The position numbers and the translations under genes were made by a program. From NCBI GenBank assembly GCA_910588145.1, contig CAJUPO010000010.1:11165-75164 (forward strand): 64,000 bases of DNA. Reading direction: 5' to 3'. Under the pieces are notes generated by a model that saw only the letters and a program-made list of their open reading frames with translations, searched no databases and was not told the DNA's origin. The stretch is from an uncultured Oscillospiraceae bacterium. GTDB lineage: Bacteria; Bacillota; Clostridia; Oscillospirales; Ruminococcaceae. Positions 34,854 through 42,269 of the stretch are shown here, in pieces. Within the stretch, counting starts at the first letter, position 1. Every line of letters starts with the position of its first letter.

Positions 34854-35487
34854 ATTTGGCATAATCTTCTGAAGTGTGGGACTCTACTTCAACAAAGCAT
34901 ATAGCTGACTTTGCCTTGTCCACTTCATATAGATATTCCGAGGTTTCTGTGCCGTCCTTGATTCCCCTGTCTGCCGTAGGCGTTAAAGCTGATACAGCGT
35001 CGTAAATGTATTCAGAAAGTATTTTACTTCCGCTTAGATTAGGATTATAAAAGCATACTGTTCCGGAACCTTTATCGTCTTCAGAGTCGTCATTTGAATG
35101 TATCGCCACATAAGCGTCTACCTTAAGATTATTTGCTGAAGCTACCTTTTCTTTTAGTGGGCAGTCTTCCGGCGCTTCATAAACAATAATACCATTTTGT
35201 TCCAGCTTAGATTTAATTTTTAAGCTTAAATTCCTCATTGCCTCAGCTTCATTTGTTTCACCTGCGGCATATGTGTTGTCCTGTTGATTAGACGGGCTGA
35301 GATATACAGTTTTAGGCGGTTCGGTCGTTTCGTCTGAAACAGAGGTTTCATTGGCGGTTTGGTCAGGCTTTTCTTTTTTATCACCGAAAATCCATGTTAG
35401 GACTATTAAAAAAAGGAGAAATAAAATTACAGCTCCTATAAGTCTGTCATATCTCACCTTTGGCTTTCTTTGATTTTTATTTGCCAT
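34786..35487 (-). CDS. N-acetylmuramoyl-L-alanine amidase-like membrane protein (C-terminus altered by duplication)
   Basis: 233 aa from the ATG at 35487 (GGGAG upstream). A basic N-terminus and one TM helix (about 16-34) precede an Amidase_3-like domain outside the cell. Motifs: YLSPSNQQDN (where classic enzymes have DPGHGG, so the first zinc His is Asn), ETNEAEAMRN (Glu), AIHSND (His) and CFVEVESHTS (Glu). The SPSxQxxN form occurs in a recognised Clostridial subgroup, so it may be functional with changed metal binding. The current end, IIQYGF, is created by the 59-bp duplication; without it the frame would continue as IIQYLNSTNQPAETG and stop inside queH. The fold should be complete, so I do not call it a pseudogene. 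Confidence 0.78.
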   Translation of the reverse strand: MANKNQRKPKVRYDRLIGAVILFLLFLIVLTWIFGDKKEKPDQTANETSVSDETTEPPKTVYLSPSNQQDNTYAAGETNEAEAMRNLSLKIKSKLEQNGIIVYEAPEDCPLKEKVASANNLKVDAYVAIHSNDDSEDDKGSGTVCFYNPNLSGSKILSEYIYDAVSALTPTADRGIKDGTETSEYLYEVDKAKSAICFVEVESHTSEDYAKWILDNTDKLAESISGGIIQYGF

Positions 35488-35517
35488 GATACGCTCCCTC
35501 AATATTATTATGCTGTA

Positions 35518-35546
35518 ATTATACATTATTTTTATTAAAAAGTAAA
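35518..35546 (-). promoter_or_regulatory. Promoter of the amidase-queH operon
   Basis: On the minus strand: TTTACT (35546-35541), a 17-bp spacer and TATAAT (35523-35518). It directly follows the htpG terminator. Confidence 0.75.
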
Positions 35547-35548
35547 GC

Positions 35549-35580
35549 GGCGGCAATCCCTTATTTCGGAGATTGCCGCC
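35549..35580 (-). terminator. Terminator of htpG
   Basis: GGCGGCAATC (35549-35558) pairs with GATTGCCGCC (35571-35580). Read on the minus strand it is followed by TTTACTTTTT. Confidence 0.75.
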
Positions 35581-35588
35581 TATTTTAT

Positions 35589-37469
35589 TTAAATCATAAG
35601 TTCGCAGACAAGATTAGAAAATTCTACCGGATCTTCAACAGGCATTCCCTCTATCATAAGAGCCTGATTATAGAGCAGACGGCTGTATTTTTCAACCTTT
35701 TCCTTATCAGTAGTATAAAGCTTTTTCAGTGTTTCGAATACAGGGTGCTCAGGATTAATTTCAAGAACCTTATCAGCCTTTACCTTTTGGTCGTTAGGCA
35801 TTGAGTTGAGTACCTTTTCCATTTCGACAGAAAGAGCGCCGTCGCTGGTAAGGCATACGGGATGTGTCTTAAGTCTTCTGGAAAGTCTTACTGTTTTAAC
35901 CTTTCCGTCAAGCTTTTCCTGCATAAACCCAAATAGATCCTTGGATTCCTCTTCTTTTTCCTTTAGTTCTTCCTTTTCTTCAGGTGTTTCAATATCAAGG
36001 TCGCCTGCTGATACTGACTTAAATTCCTTATCATTGTAACTCATAAGCATTCTTATAGCAAATTCGTCAACATTGTCAGTAAAGTAAAGAATTTCAAAAC
36101 CCTTATCCTTGACAAGTTCTGTCTGAGGGAGATGATCAATTCTGGATATGCTTTCTCCGCAGGCATAGTAAATATACTTTTGGCTCTCAGGCATTCGTGA
36201 AACATATTCTTCGAGTGTCACAAGCTTATTTTCACTTGAAGAATGGAACATAAGAAGATCCTTGACAGCGTCCTTGTTGGAACCGTAATTATTATAAACG
36301 CCGAATTTAAGCTGCAATCCGAACGCCTTATAAAATTCTTCGTATTTTTCTCTATTGTTTTTAAGAAGCTTGGTAAGCTCATTTTTAATTGTTCTCTCAA
36401 GGCTTTTGGCGATAAGCTTAAGCTGGCGGTCATGCTGGAGCATTTCTCTTGAAATGTTCAGTGAAAGGTCCTCAGAATCTACAAGACCCTTTACAAAGCT
36501 AAAGTGGTCGGGGAGAAGATCAGCGCACTTATCCATAATCAGAACGCCGCTGGAATAAAGCTGAAGTCCCTTTTCGTATTCCTTGGAGTAATAGTCATAC
36601 GGAGCCTTTGACGGGATATAAAGCAATGCGTTGTATGTTGCCGTACCCTCAGCCTTTGTATGAATATGGATCAGCGGATCGGTAAAATCAAAGAATTTTT
36701 CCTTATAGAAGCTGTTGTAATCCTCATCTTTAAGCTCGCTTTTATTTTTTCTCCAGATGGGAACCATGCTGTTAAGAGTGATGTTTTCAGTATAGTCCTC
36801 ATATTCGTTTTCTGTTCCCTCTTTCAGGCGGCTTTTCTGCATGTCCATTTTAACAGGGAAACGGATATAATCAGAATATTTTTTTACCAGTGACTGTATC
36901 TTATACTGCTCAAGATATTCGTCATAGTTTTCATCATCAGTATTATCTTTCAGAACCAGTGTAATTTCTGTGCCGGGATTTTCTTTTGTGCATTCCTCAA
37001 TAGAGTAGCCCTCTGCGCCGGAGGAAGTCCATTTAAAAGCCTTATCGCTGCCATAAGCCTTAGAAATAACAGTTACTTCCTTAGCAACCATGAAAGCTGA
37101 GTAGAATCCTACGCCAAACTGACCGATTATGTCCACATCTTCTTCAAGCTTATTTTCATTTTTAAATTTGAACGAACCGCTGTTTGCAATGGTACCAAGA
37201 TTATTTTCAAGCTCGTCCTCAGTCATGCCGATGCCGTTATCGCTGATTTTAAGAGTTCTTGCTGTCTTATCTGTTTTTATTTCAATTGCAAAATCGTCCT
37301 TATTCAGACCAACCTTATCGTCTGTAAGAGATTTAAAATAAAGCTTGTCTATGGCGTCGCTTGCGTTGGATATAAGTTCTCTTAAAAAGATTTCCTTATG
37401 TGTATAAATTGAATTAATCATAAGATCCAGAAGACGTCTGGATTCTGCTTTAAATTCTTTTTTTTCCAT
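35589..37469 (-). CDS. htpG: Chaperone protein HtpG (Hsp90 family)
   Basis: 626 aa, the normal length. An ATP-dependent Hsp90 homodimer for protein folding under stress. The GHKL ATPase domain shows FLRELISNASDAIDKL, ISDNGIGMT and GQFGVGFYSAFMVA. The middle domain has the conserved LYIPSKAPYDYY and LNISREMLQ. The C-terminal dimerisation part includes KTHPVCLTSDGALS. It stands alone, with its own promoter, a perfect CIRCE operator just before the start, and a terminator. It is probably repressed by HrcA and induced by heat. Confidence 0.97.
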   Translation of the reverse strand: MEKKEFKAESRRLLDLMINSIYTHKEIFLRELISNASDAIDKLYFKSLTDDKVGLNKDDFAIEIKTDKTARTLKISDNGIGMTEDELENNLGTIANSGSFKFKNENKLEEDVDIIGQFGVGFYSAFMVAKEVTVISKAYGSDKAFKWTSSGAEGYSIEECTKENPGTEITLVLKDNTDDENYDEYLEQYKIQSLVKKYSDYIRFPVKMDMQKSRLKEGTENEYEDYTENITLNSMVPIWRKNKSELKDEDYNSFYKEKFFDFTDPLIHIHTKAEGTATYNALLYIPSKAPYDYYSKEYEKGLQLYSSGVLIMDKCADLLPDHFSFVKGLVDSEDLSLNISREMLQHDRQLKLIAKSLERTIKNELTKLLKNNREKYEEFYKAFGLQLKFGVYNNYGSNKDAVKDLLMFHSSSENKLVTLEEYVSRMPESQKYIYYACGESISRIDHLPQTELVKDKGFEILYFTDNVDEFAIRMLMSYNDKEFKSVSAGDLDIETPEEKEELKEKEEESKDLFGFMQEKLDGKVKTVRLSRRLKTHPVCLTSDGALSVEMEKVLNSMPNDQKVKADKVLEINPEHPVFETLKKLYTTDKEKVEKYSRLLYNQALMIEGMPVEDPVEFSNLVCELMI

Positions 37470-37494
37470 ATTTGGTCAGCTCCGTTTTATATAT

Positions 37495-37521
37495 TTAGCA
37501 CTCGACACCATCGAGTGCTAA
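37495..37521 (-). promoter_or_regulatory. CIRCE operator (HrcA site) of htpG
   Basis: TTAGCACTC-N9-GAGTGCTAA (37495-37503 and 37513-37521), an exact match to the CIRCE consensus. It sits between the promoter and the htpG start, at about +1 to +26 of the transcript. Confidence 0.95.
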
Positions 37522-37526
37522 ATATA

Positions 37527-37555
37527 AGTATAAATACTTTCAGGAGAAAAATCAA
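37527..37555 (-). promoter_or_regulatory. Promoter of htpG
   Basis: On the minus strand: TTGATT (37555-37550), a 17-bp spacer and TATACT (37532-37527). It is directly upstream of the CIRCE element. Confidence 0.75.
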
Positions 37556-37600
37556 TAAAATTCACTGAAATTTAATATTATGTTTACAATTTGTTAATAA

Positions 37601-38173
37601 TTAGCAGGAACAAGCTCTATGCATCTGCATATATTCTTCAAGGGTCAGCCCCAGTCGATTTATGCATCCGGCGTGTTTGGTACCCACATATCGGTAATGC
37701 CATGGCTCGTAAATAATTCCGGTTATGTGCTCCTTGCCTTTAGGATAACGAAGAATGTATCCGAATCTGTGTGCATTTTTTTGAAGCCAGGCAAATTCAG
37801 GAGTGTTTTCAAATTCTTCTGAAATATCTCCCTGCCAGTCCATGGAGGAAATGTCTGCGGCAAGACCGGCATTATGTTCACTGTATCCGGGAACAGCTAT
37901 ACTTTGTGCAGTCAGCTCAGCCGCCTTTTCATAGCTTATTCCGCGGAACATATATTTATCAGTGCTTTCGTCGAATAAGCCCTTCTGATAAGCAATACTC
38001 CGGTAGGCTGAAAAAACCCTTAAGCAGATTCCCTCGGACGCGGCGGCGCATATCATGGCTTTCATAGACAATGCGGCATTCTTTTCAAGAGAATAACCTC
38101 CGCCGATATCCATTAGGTTTGGGCAGTAGTTTTCCGGAATGGGATTGTCCTTATTTATTAAAATCAGTTTCAT
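37601..38173 (-). CDS. VanY-type D-alanyl-D-alanine carboxypeptidase-like protein
   Basis: 190 aa. Peptidase M15B motifs: FSAYRSIAYQ, PGYSEHNAGLAADI (SxHxxGxAxD zinc site) and YEPWHYRYVGT (Glu and His). The family removes terminal D-Ala from peptidoglycan stem peptides. There is no signal peptide or membrane helix; the N-terminus MKLILINKDNPIPENY begins right at the domain, which is unusual for an extracellular enzyme. AAAGGA precedes the ATG. It is divergent from the sigma-like gene. A minus-strand TATAAT at 38208-38203 may be its -10, with a weak -35. No van resistance genes are nearby. Confidence 0.85.
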   Translation of the reverse strand: MKLILINKDNPIPENYCPNLMDIGGGYSLEKNAALSMKAMICAAASEGICLRVFSAYRSIAYQKGLFDESTDKYMFRGISYEKAAELTAQSIAVPGYSEHNAGLAADISSMDWQGDISEEFENTPEFAWLQKNAHRFGYILRYPKGKEHITGIIYEPWHYRYVGTKHAGCINRLGLTLEEYMQMHRACSC

Positions 38174-38240
38174 ATTAGTAGTCCTTTCTGTTCTTATAAA
38201 AGATTATATGCGTACAAACCGGATAAAATGACTGCTGTAA

Positions 38241-38269
38241 TTGACTTTTAAAGGGGTAAAGTATATAAT
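38241..38269 (+). promoter_or_regulatory. Promoter of the sigma-region-4 gene
   Basis: TTGACT (38241-38246), a 17-bp spacer and TATAAT (38264-38269). This excludes any start upstream of the ATG at 38304. Confidence 0.8.
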
Positions 38270-38303
38270 AAAATCAGATAATAACAAGTTAGAGGAGGCA
38301 GAG

Positions 38304-38603
38304 ATGAGCAGACGAATTTCACTTGAAGCGGCAGATTTTGACAGTCAGATTAATGAACTTGTGTTTTACGGCGAAGATACAGACCGCACTGAGGCGACTG
38401 AAAAGCTTAAGAAGATTATGGCAAGAATTATCAAAGACGATCTCACTAAAAGGCAGAGGGAAATAATCGTACTTTACTATTATAGACAGCAGGGCATATC
38501 GGAAATTGCCGAAACTCTTGGTGTGGCTCCGTCCACTGTTTCAAGAACAATAAAAAGGGCAAGAGATAACATTTATCGCTATTTAAAATATTATTTTTTA
38601 TGA
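38304..38603 (+). CDS. Small sigma-70 region 4-like DNA-binding protein
   Basis: 99 aa from the ATG at 38304 (AGAGGAGG upstream). The C-terminal half is a sigma region 4/LuxR-like helix-turn-helix (LTKRQREIIVLYYYRQQGIS, then IAETLGVAPSTVSRTIKRAR). There is no region 2, so it cannot be a complete sigma factor. The N-terminal ~45 residues are charged and helical. It lies 7 nt before the Orn/Lys/Arg decarboxylase and shares its promoter. It could be an autoregulator of this operon or a sigma-like cofactor; the target is not known. Confidence 0.75.
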   Translation: MSRRISLEAADFDSQINELVFYGEDTDRTEATEKLKKIMARIIKDDLTKRQREIIVLYYYRQQGISEIAETLGVAPSTVSRTIKRARDNIYRYLKYYFL

Positions 38604-38610
38604 GGTACTT

Positions 38611-39903
38611 ATGAATACGCCAATTTATGACTTTTTAAAAGAATATGCAGATAAAAATACTGCAAGGCTTCATATGCCGGGGCACAAGGGAAAATCTCCT
38701 TTGCCGGAGCTTGAAAAGCTGTATTCTTTGGATATTACGGAAATCAGCGGTGCAGACAGTCTTTTTGAAGCAGACGGCATTATAAAGGAAAGTGAAAAGA
38801 ACGCTTCTGCACTGTTCAAAACAGAGGAAACCTGTTACTCGGCAGGCGGCTCTACTCTCTGCATACAGGCAATGCTTGCAGTTATGAAAATGGAGGGCAG
38901 GCGTTTAGTCGCTGTTAGAAATGTGCATAGATCCTTTATTTCAGCTTGTGCATTTCTTAACATAGAACCGGAATGGATCTATCCGGTCTATTCAAATGGA
39001 ATACTCTCCGGTGAGATCCCCATGGATAAGGTTGAAAATAAAATTTCCGGAGGAAATGCGTGCCTTTATGTCACATCACCTGATTACCTCGGCAAACAAG
39101 CGGATATATCTAAACTTTCTGAACTTTGCAGAAAGTATGATGCTTTTCTTATAGTTGATAATGCACATGGGGCGCATACCGCATTTGCAGGGAAACACCC
39201 AATTGCCTGCGGCGCTGATATGTGCTGCGATTCAGCTCATAAAATGCTTCCGGCGCTTACAGGAGGAGCGTATCTTCATATTGGCAATAAGCGGTTTTGC
39301 AATGCTGTTAAACACGCAATGTCGCTTTTTGGCTCAACAAGTCCCAGTTATCTGATATTGGCTTCTCTTGACCTCTGCAACAGGTACATAGAACAGGAAA
39401 TAGATAATGATATAAATAGGGTTCTTTCAGCATTGGCAAGGCTCAGAAAAGAAATCTCATGCAGGTATGAAATTTACAGCGGAGAGCCATTCCATCTTAC
39501 TATTTTATGCAGAGGAGATATTCTTGCACTGGAGCTAAGAACCAGAAATATTGAATGTGAGTATTCTGATAAAGGCTGTATTGTACTTTTGTTTTCTCCT
39601 CTGACAAGCGTTAAGGAAATAGAATATGTTCAGAAAGCGCTTATGGAATTTGAACCAATACCGTCTGAGGATAACGGATTTATTGATTTTCCTGTAATGG
39701 AACAGAGTTTGCCTATTGCTGAGGCGGCGCTTGCAAAATTTGAACCAGTACCGGTGGAAAAGGCAGTCGGCAGAATTTGCGGAGCAGTTAATGTTCCGTG
39801 TCCTCCTGCTGTCCCCATTGCAGTCAGCGGAGAAATTATAAGTGATGAATGCGTTAAAATTTATAAAAGGTATGGCATTTTAACCGTAAATGTGTTAAAA
39901 TAA
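38611..39903 (+). CDS. Orn/Lys/Arg decarboxylase-type PLP enzyme (short form)
   Basis: 430 aa. A fold-type I PLP enzyme with HMPGHKGKSPLPE near the N-terminus, YSAGGSTLCIQAM, VDNAHGAH (D183 binds the PLP ring) and the Schiff-base Lys K211 in DSAHKMLPALTGG. A reduced C-terminal domain follows. It matches the short YaaO/SpeA-like group found beside darA/tmk/holB in Firmicutes, as here. The likely substrate is arginine, lysine or ornithine, giving a polyamine precursor; sequence alone cannot decide. It is co-transcribed with the sigma-like gene before it. Confidence 0.88.
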   Translation: MNTPIYDFLKEYADKNTARLHMPGHKGKSPLPELEKLYSLDITEISGADSLFEADGIIKESEKNASALFKTEETCYSAGGSTLCIQAMLAVMKMEGRRLVAVRNVHRSFISACAFLNIEPEWIYPVYSNGILSGEIPMDKVENKISGGNACLYVTSPDYLGKQADISKLSELCRKYDAFLIVDNAHGAHTAFAGKHPIACGADMCCDSAHKMLPALTGGAYLHIGNKRFCNAVKHAMSLFGSTSPSYLILASLDLCNRYIEQEIDNDINRVLSALARLRKEISCRYEIYSGEPFHLTILCRGDILALELRTRNIECEYSDKGCIVLLFSPLTSVKEIEYVQKALMEFEPIPSEDNGFIDFPVMEQSLPIAEAALAKFEPVPVEKAVGRICGAVNVPCPPAVPIAVSGEIISDECVKIYKRYGILTVNVLK

Positions 39904-39936
39904 TAAGTACAATATATTTTGAAAGGATTTACCTGT

Positions 39937-40260
39937 ATGAAACTTATTTTTGCAATTGTAAACGGCGACGATAGTCAGTCGGTTTCAAAGGCATTGACAA
40001 AAAAAGGTTTTTTTGCTACTAAGCTTGCTTCTACCGGCGGATTCCTGAGCGCTGGAAATACTACATTTTTAATTTGTACTGAGGATTTTCTGGTAGATGA
40101 AGTTTTGGATATTATAAAGGCTAAAAGTCATAAAAGGAAGCAGTATGTGCCGTCTGCGCCATCACTGGGCATTGGTTCATACGATTCTTTTCCCGTTGAG
40201 GTTTCTGTTGGCGGAGCTACGGTTTTTGTAACTGATGTTGAACGGTTTGAAAAGGTATGA
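39937..40260 (+). CDS. darA: Cyclic di-AMP receptor DarA (PII-like, YaaQ)
   Basis: 107 aa from the ATG at 39937 (AAAGGAT upstream). PII-like fold; the start MKLIFAIVNGDDSQSV and the loop KLASTGGFLSAGNTTFL match DarA/PstA, which binds the second messenger c-di-AMP. The gene order decarboxylase-darA-holB-ricT matches the yaaO-yaaQ-holB-yaaT region of Bacillus, without tmk and yaaR. The next gene starts in the ATGA overlap with its stop. The output of DarA signalling is not established. Confidence 0.92.
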   Translation: MKLIFAIVNGDDSQSVSKALTKKGFFATKLASTGGFLSAGNTTFLICTEDFLVDEVLDIIKAKSHKRKQYVPSAPSLGIGSYDSFPVEVSVGGATVFVTDVERFEKV

Positions 40261-41225
40261 TTGAAGGTAATAATTTTATCCTGGATACCTTCGGTTCTAT
40301 GTTTAAAAGCGGCAGACTTGCCCATTCTTTTCTTATTTACGGTGAAAAGGGACTCGGTAAAAAGGAAATCGCTATGTATTTGGCACAGGCTCTTTTATGT
40401 GAAAAAAATACCGGAATACCCTGCGGTAAATGCCGCTCTTGCAGCAATGCCGCTTCTAAGGCTCATCCTGATTTGATTTTTCCGGAAAAATCCGGAAAGC
40501 TTGAAACCTATTCTGTTGAAACCTGCCGTTTTGTTCGTACAGATTCATATGTAAAACCAAATGACGGCGAAAGAAAGGTTTATGTTTTCAGCGATTGTTC
40601 TGATATTCAGACGGCTGCGCAAAATGCTATGCTGAAAATAATTGAAGAGCCGCCGGATTATGCCTACTTTATTTTTACGGCAGAATCAAAGGAAGTTTTT
40701 CTTCCAACGGTTCTTTCAAGGGTCATATCTTTGCCGGCTTCTTTATGTACTGAAAATGAATGCGCAAGGATTCTTGAAGCCAGAGGCTTTGACAGGGAGC
40801 AGATAAAGGAAGCTTACTCAAGCTTCGGCAGAAATGCAGGTATGTGCATAGAATATATTCAAAATGAAAATCTGAGGAATACGGTGGCGTTGACAAGAAA
40901 AGCCGCTGAGAGTATAATAAAAAGAGATGAATATGATTTTCTTGTAACAGCTGCTGATCCGCTTTTGAAGGACAGGACAACGGCGCTTATGTTTCTGAGA
41001 ATGCTGGATAACATTATTCGGGATTCGGTTGTGTGTAAGATAAATCCTGAAATGAGTTTTGCCGGCTGTTCAAAGAAAGCCGCAAGGGAGCTGTCAGAAC
41101 GATTATCGGTTTCTTCAGCCGTAAGGATACATAAATTTATTGCTTCTGCGGCAGATGATATTTCGTCGAATGTTAATTTATCGCTTATATTTTCTGCTTT
41201 GTGCGGAGAAATTATGGGATATTGA
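40257..41225 (+). CDS. holB: DNA polymerase III subunit delta' (clamp loader)
   Basis: 322 aa. A clamp-loader AAA+ protein. It has FGSMFKSGRLAHSFLI, a P-loop GEKGLGKKE, a zinc module (CGKCRSC preceded by another Cys) and LKIIEEPPDYAYFIF. The C-terminal half is divergent, as usual for this subunit. It overlaps darA by 4 nt. Confidence 0.92.
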   Translation: MIEGNNFILDTFGSMFKSGRLAHSFLIYGEKGLGKKEIAMYLAQALLCEKNTGIPCGKCRSCSNAASKAHPDLIFPEKSGKLETYSVETCRFVRTDSYVKPNDGERKVYVFSDCSDIQTAAQNAMLKIIEEPPDYAYFIFTAESKEVFLPTVLSRVISLPASLCTENECARILEARGFDREQIKEAYSSFGRNAGMCIEYIQNENLRNTVALTRKAAESIIKRDEYDFLVTAADPLLKDRTTALMFLRMLDNIIRDSVVCKINPEMSFAGCSKKAARELSERLSVSSAVRIHKFIASAADDISSNVNLSLIFSALCGEIMGY

Positions 41226-41266
41226 AAATATAGAACCGGATAAATAATCCGGCTGGGAGATAATAT

Positions 41267-42130
41267 ATGGTTGAAATTATAGGAGTACGTTTTAAGACTG
41301 GAGGAAAAGTTTATTATTTTTCCCCAAAGGATATTGTGTTCACTCTTGAGGACAAGGCTATTGTAGAAACTTCAAGGGGAGTAGAGTGCGGAGAGGTTGT
41401 AATTGCCAACAGAATGGTTGATGAATCTGAGATTGTGCCTCCTCTTAAAGAGGTTATCAGAATGGCAACGCCTAATGACATGAAGATTGTTGAAAAAAAC
41501 CGCATTAAGGAAGCCGAGGCATTTAAGATTTGTGAGGAAAAAATTGCTTTCAGAAAGCTGAATATGCATCTTGTGGATGTTGAATGCACCTTTGATAATA
41601 ATAAGCTTTTATTTTATTTTACTTCGGAAAGCCGAGTTGATTTTCGTGAACTGGTAAAGGATTTGGCAGCAATTTTCCGTACACGAATAGAGCTTCGGCA
41701 GATAGGTGTTAGAGATGAGGCTAAAATATTAGGCGGTCTGGGGATATGCGGAAGAGAGTTTTGCTGTAAGGGTTATCTGGGCGAATTTCAGCCGGTTTCA
41801 ATTAAAATGGCTAAGGAACAGGGACTATCACTTAATCCAACAAAAATTTCCGGAACCTGCGGAAGGCTTATGTGCTGTCTTAAGCATGAACAGCATTCCT
41901 ATGAGGAGCTGCTTAAGATTACTCCTAAGGTGGGGGCTTTTGTAAAAACTCCTGAATGCAAGGGTTATGTTGAAGAGGTTAATCTTATTACAGGCAAGCT
42001 TAAGGTTATGCCGGAGAAAAATGACGTTCCGATTTATGTCAGCAGGGAAGATGTTAAGATTATTAAGGATTCCCAGATAAAGGTAAACAAGGAAGAGATT
42101 AAGGCGTTAAAGGAACTTGAAGATAAATAA
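41267..42130 (+). CDS. ricT: PSP1-domain protein RicT (YaaT)
   Basis: 287 aa. In Bacillus the RicT/RicA/RicF (YaaT/YmcA/YlbF) complex carries [4Fe-4S] clusters and promotes RNase Y-dependent mRNA maturation; it was first found as a stage 0 sporulation gene. The PSP1 domain has the Cys-rich core GGLGICGREFCCKGYLGEF and SGTCGRLMCCLKHE. It is the last gene of the darA-holB-ricT run and is followed by a strong terminator. Confidence 0.92.
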   Translation: MVEIIGVRFKTGGKVYYFSPKDIVFTLEDKAIVETSRGVECGEVVIANRMVDESEIVPPLKEVIRMATPNDMKIVEKNRIKEAEAFKICEEKIAFRKLNMHLVDVECTFDNNKLLFYFTSESRVDFRELVKDLAAIFRTRIELRQIGVRDEAKILGGLGICGREFCCKGYLGEFQPVSIKMAKEQGLSLNPTKISGTCGRLMCCLKHEQHSYEELLKITPKVGAFVKTPECKGYVEEVNLITGKLKVMPEKNDVPIYVSREDVKIIKDSQIKVNKEEIKALKELEDK

Positions 42131-42134
42131 GATC

Positions 42135-42164
42135 AACGGCGATGCATTTGCATCGCCGTTTTTT
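42135..42164 (+). terminator. Terminator after ricT
   Basis: AACGGCGATGC (42135-42145), an ATTT loop, GCATCGCCGTT, then TTTT. Confidence 0.9.
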
Positions 42165-42169
42165 GCGGA

Positions 42170-42208
42170 TAAAGAAAGAAATCCCCTGTATCAGCCGATA
42201 CAGGGGAT
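42170..42208 (-). terminator. Terminator of ppdK
   Basis: ATCCCCTGTATC (42181-42192) pairs with GATACAGGGGAT (42197-42208) around a 4-nt loop. On the minus strand it is followed by TTTCTTTCTTTA. Confidence 0.85.
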
Positions 42209-42220
42209 AACTTTTATCTC

Positions 42221-42258
42221 AAAGGTTCAAAGTTGTCAATTGACAAGCTTTAAACTTT
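42221..42258. repeat. 38-nt imperfect palindrome in the ppdK 3' untranslated region
   Basis: AAAGGTTCAAAGTTGTCAA and TTGACAAGCTTTAAACTTT are near-complementary, centred on TTGTCAATTGACAA (42233-42246). On the transcript it forms a second long hairpin between the ppdK stop and the terminator. It could protect the mRNA or be a protein site. Confidence 0.6.
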
Positions 42259-42269
42259 TGATAATATTA

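Noticed and set aside
34786..35487. Amidase gene as a pseudogene
   Set aside because: The new stop removes only a non-conserved tail; all visible motif regions and the fold end (AESISGGIIQY) are retained.
35806..37341. Several Ser-rich open frames opposite htpG, and similar ones opposite ppdK
   Set aside because: They are antisense shadows of a well-conserved gene, without ribosome sites or recognisable motifs.
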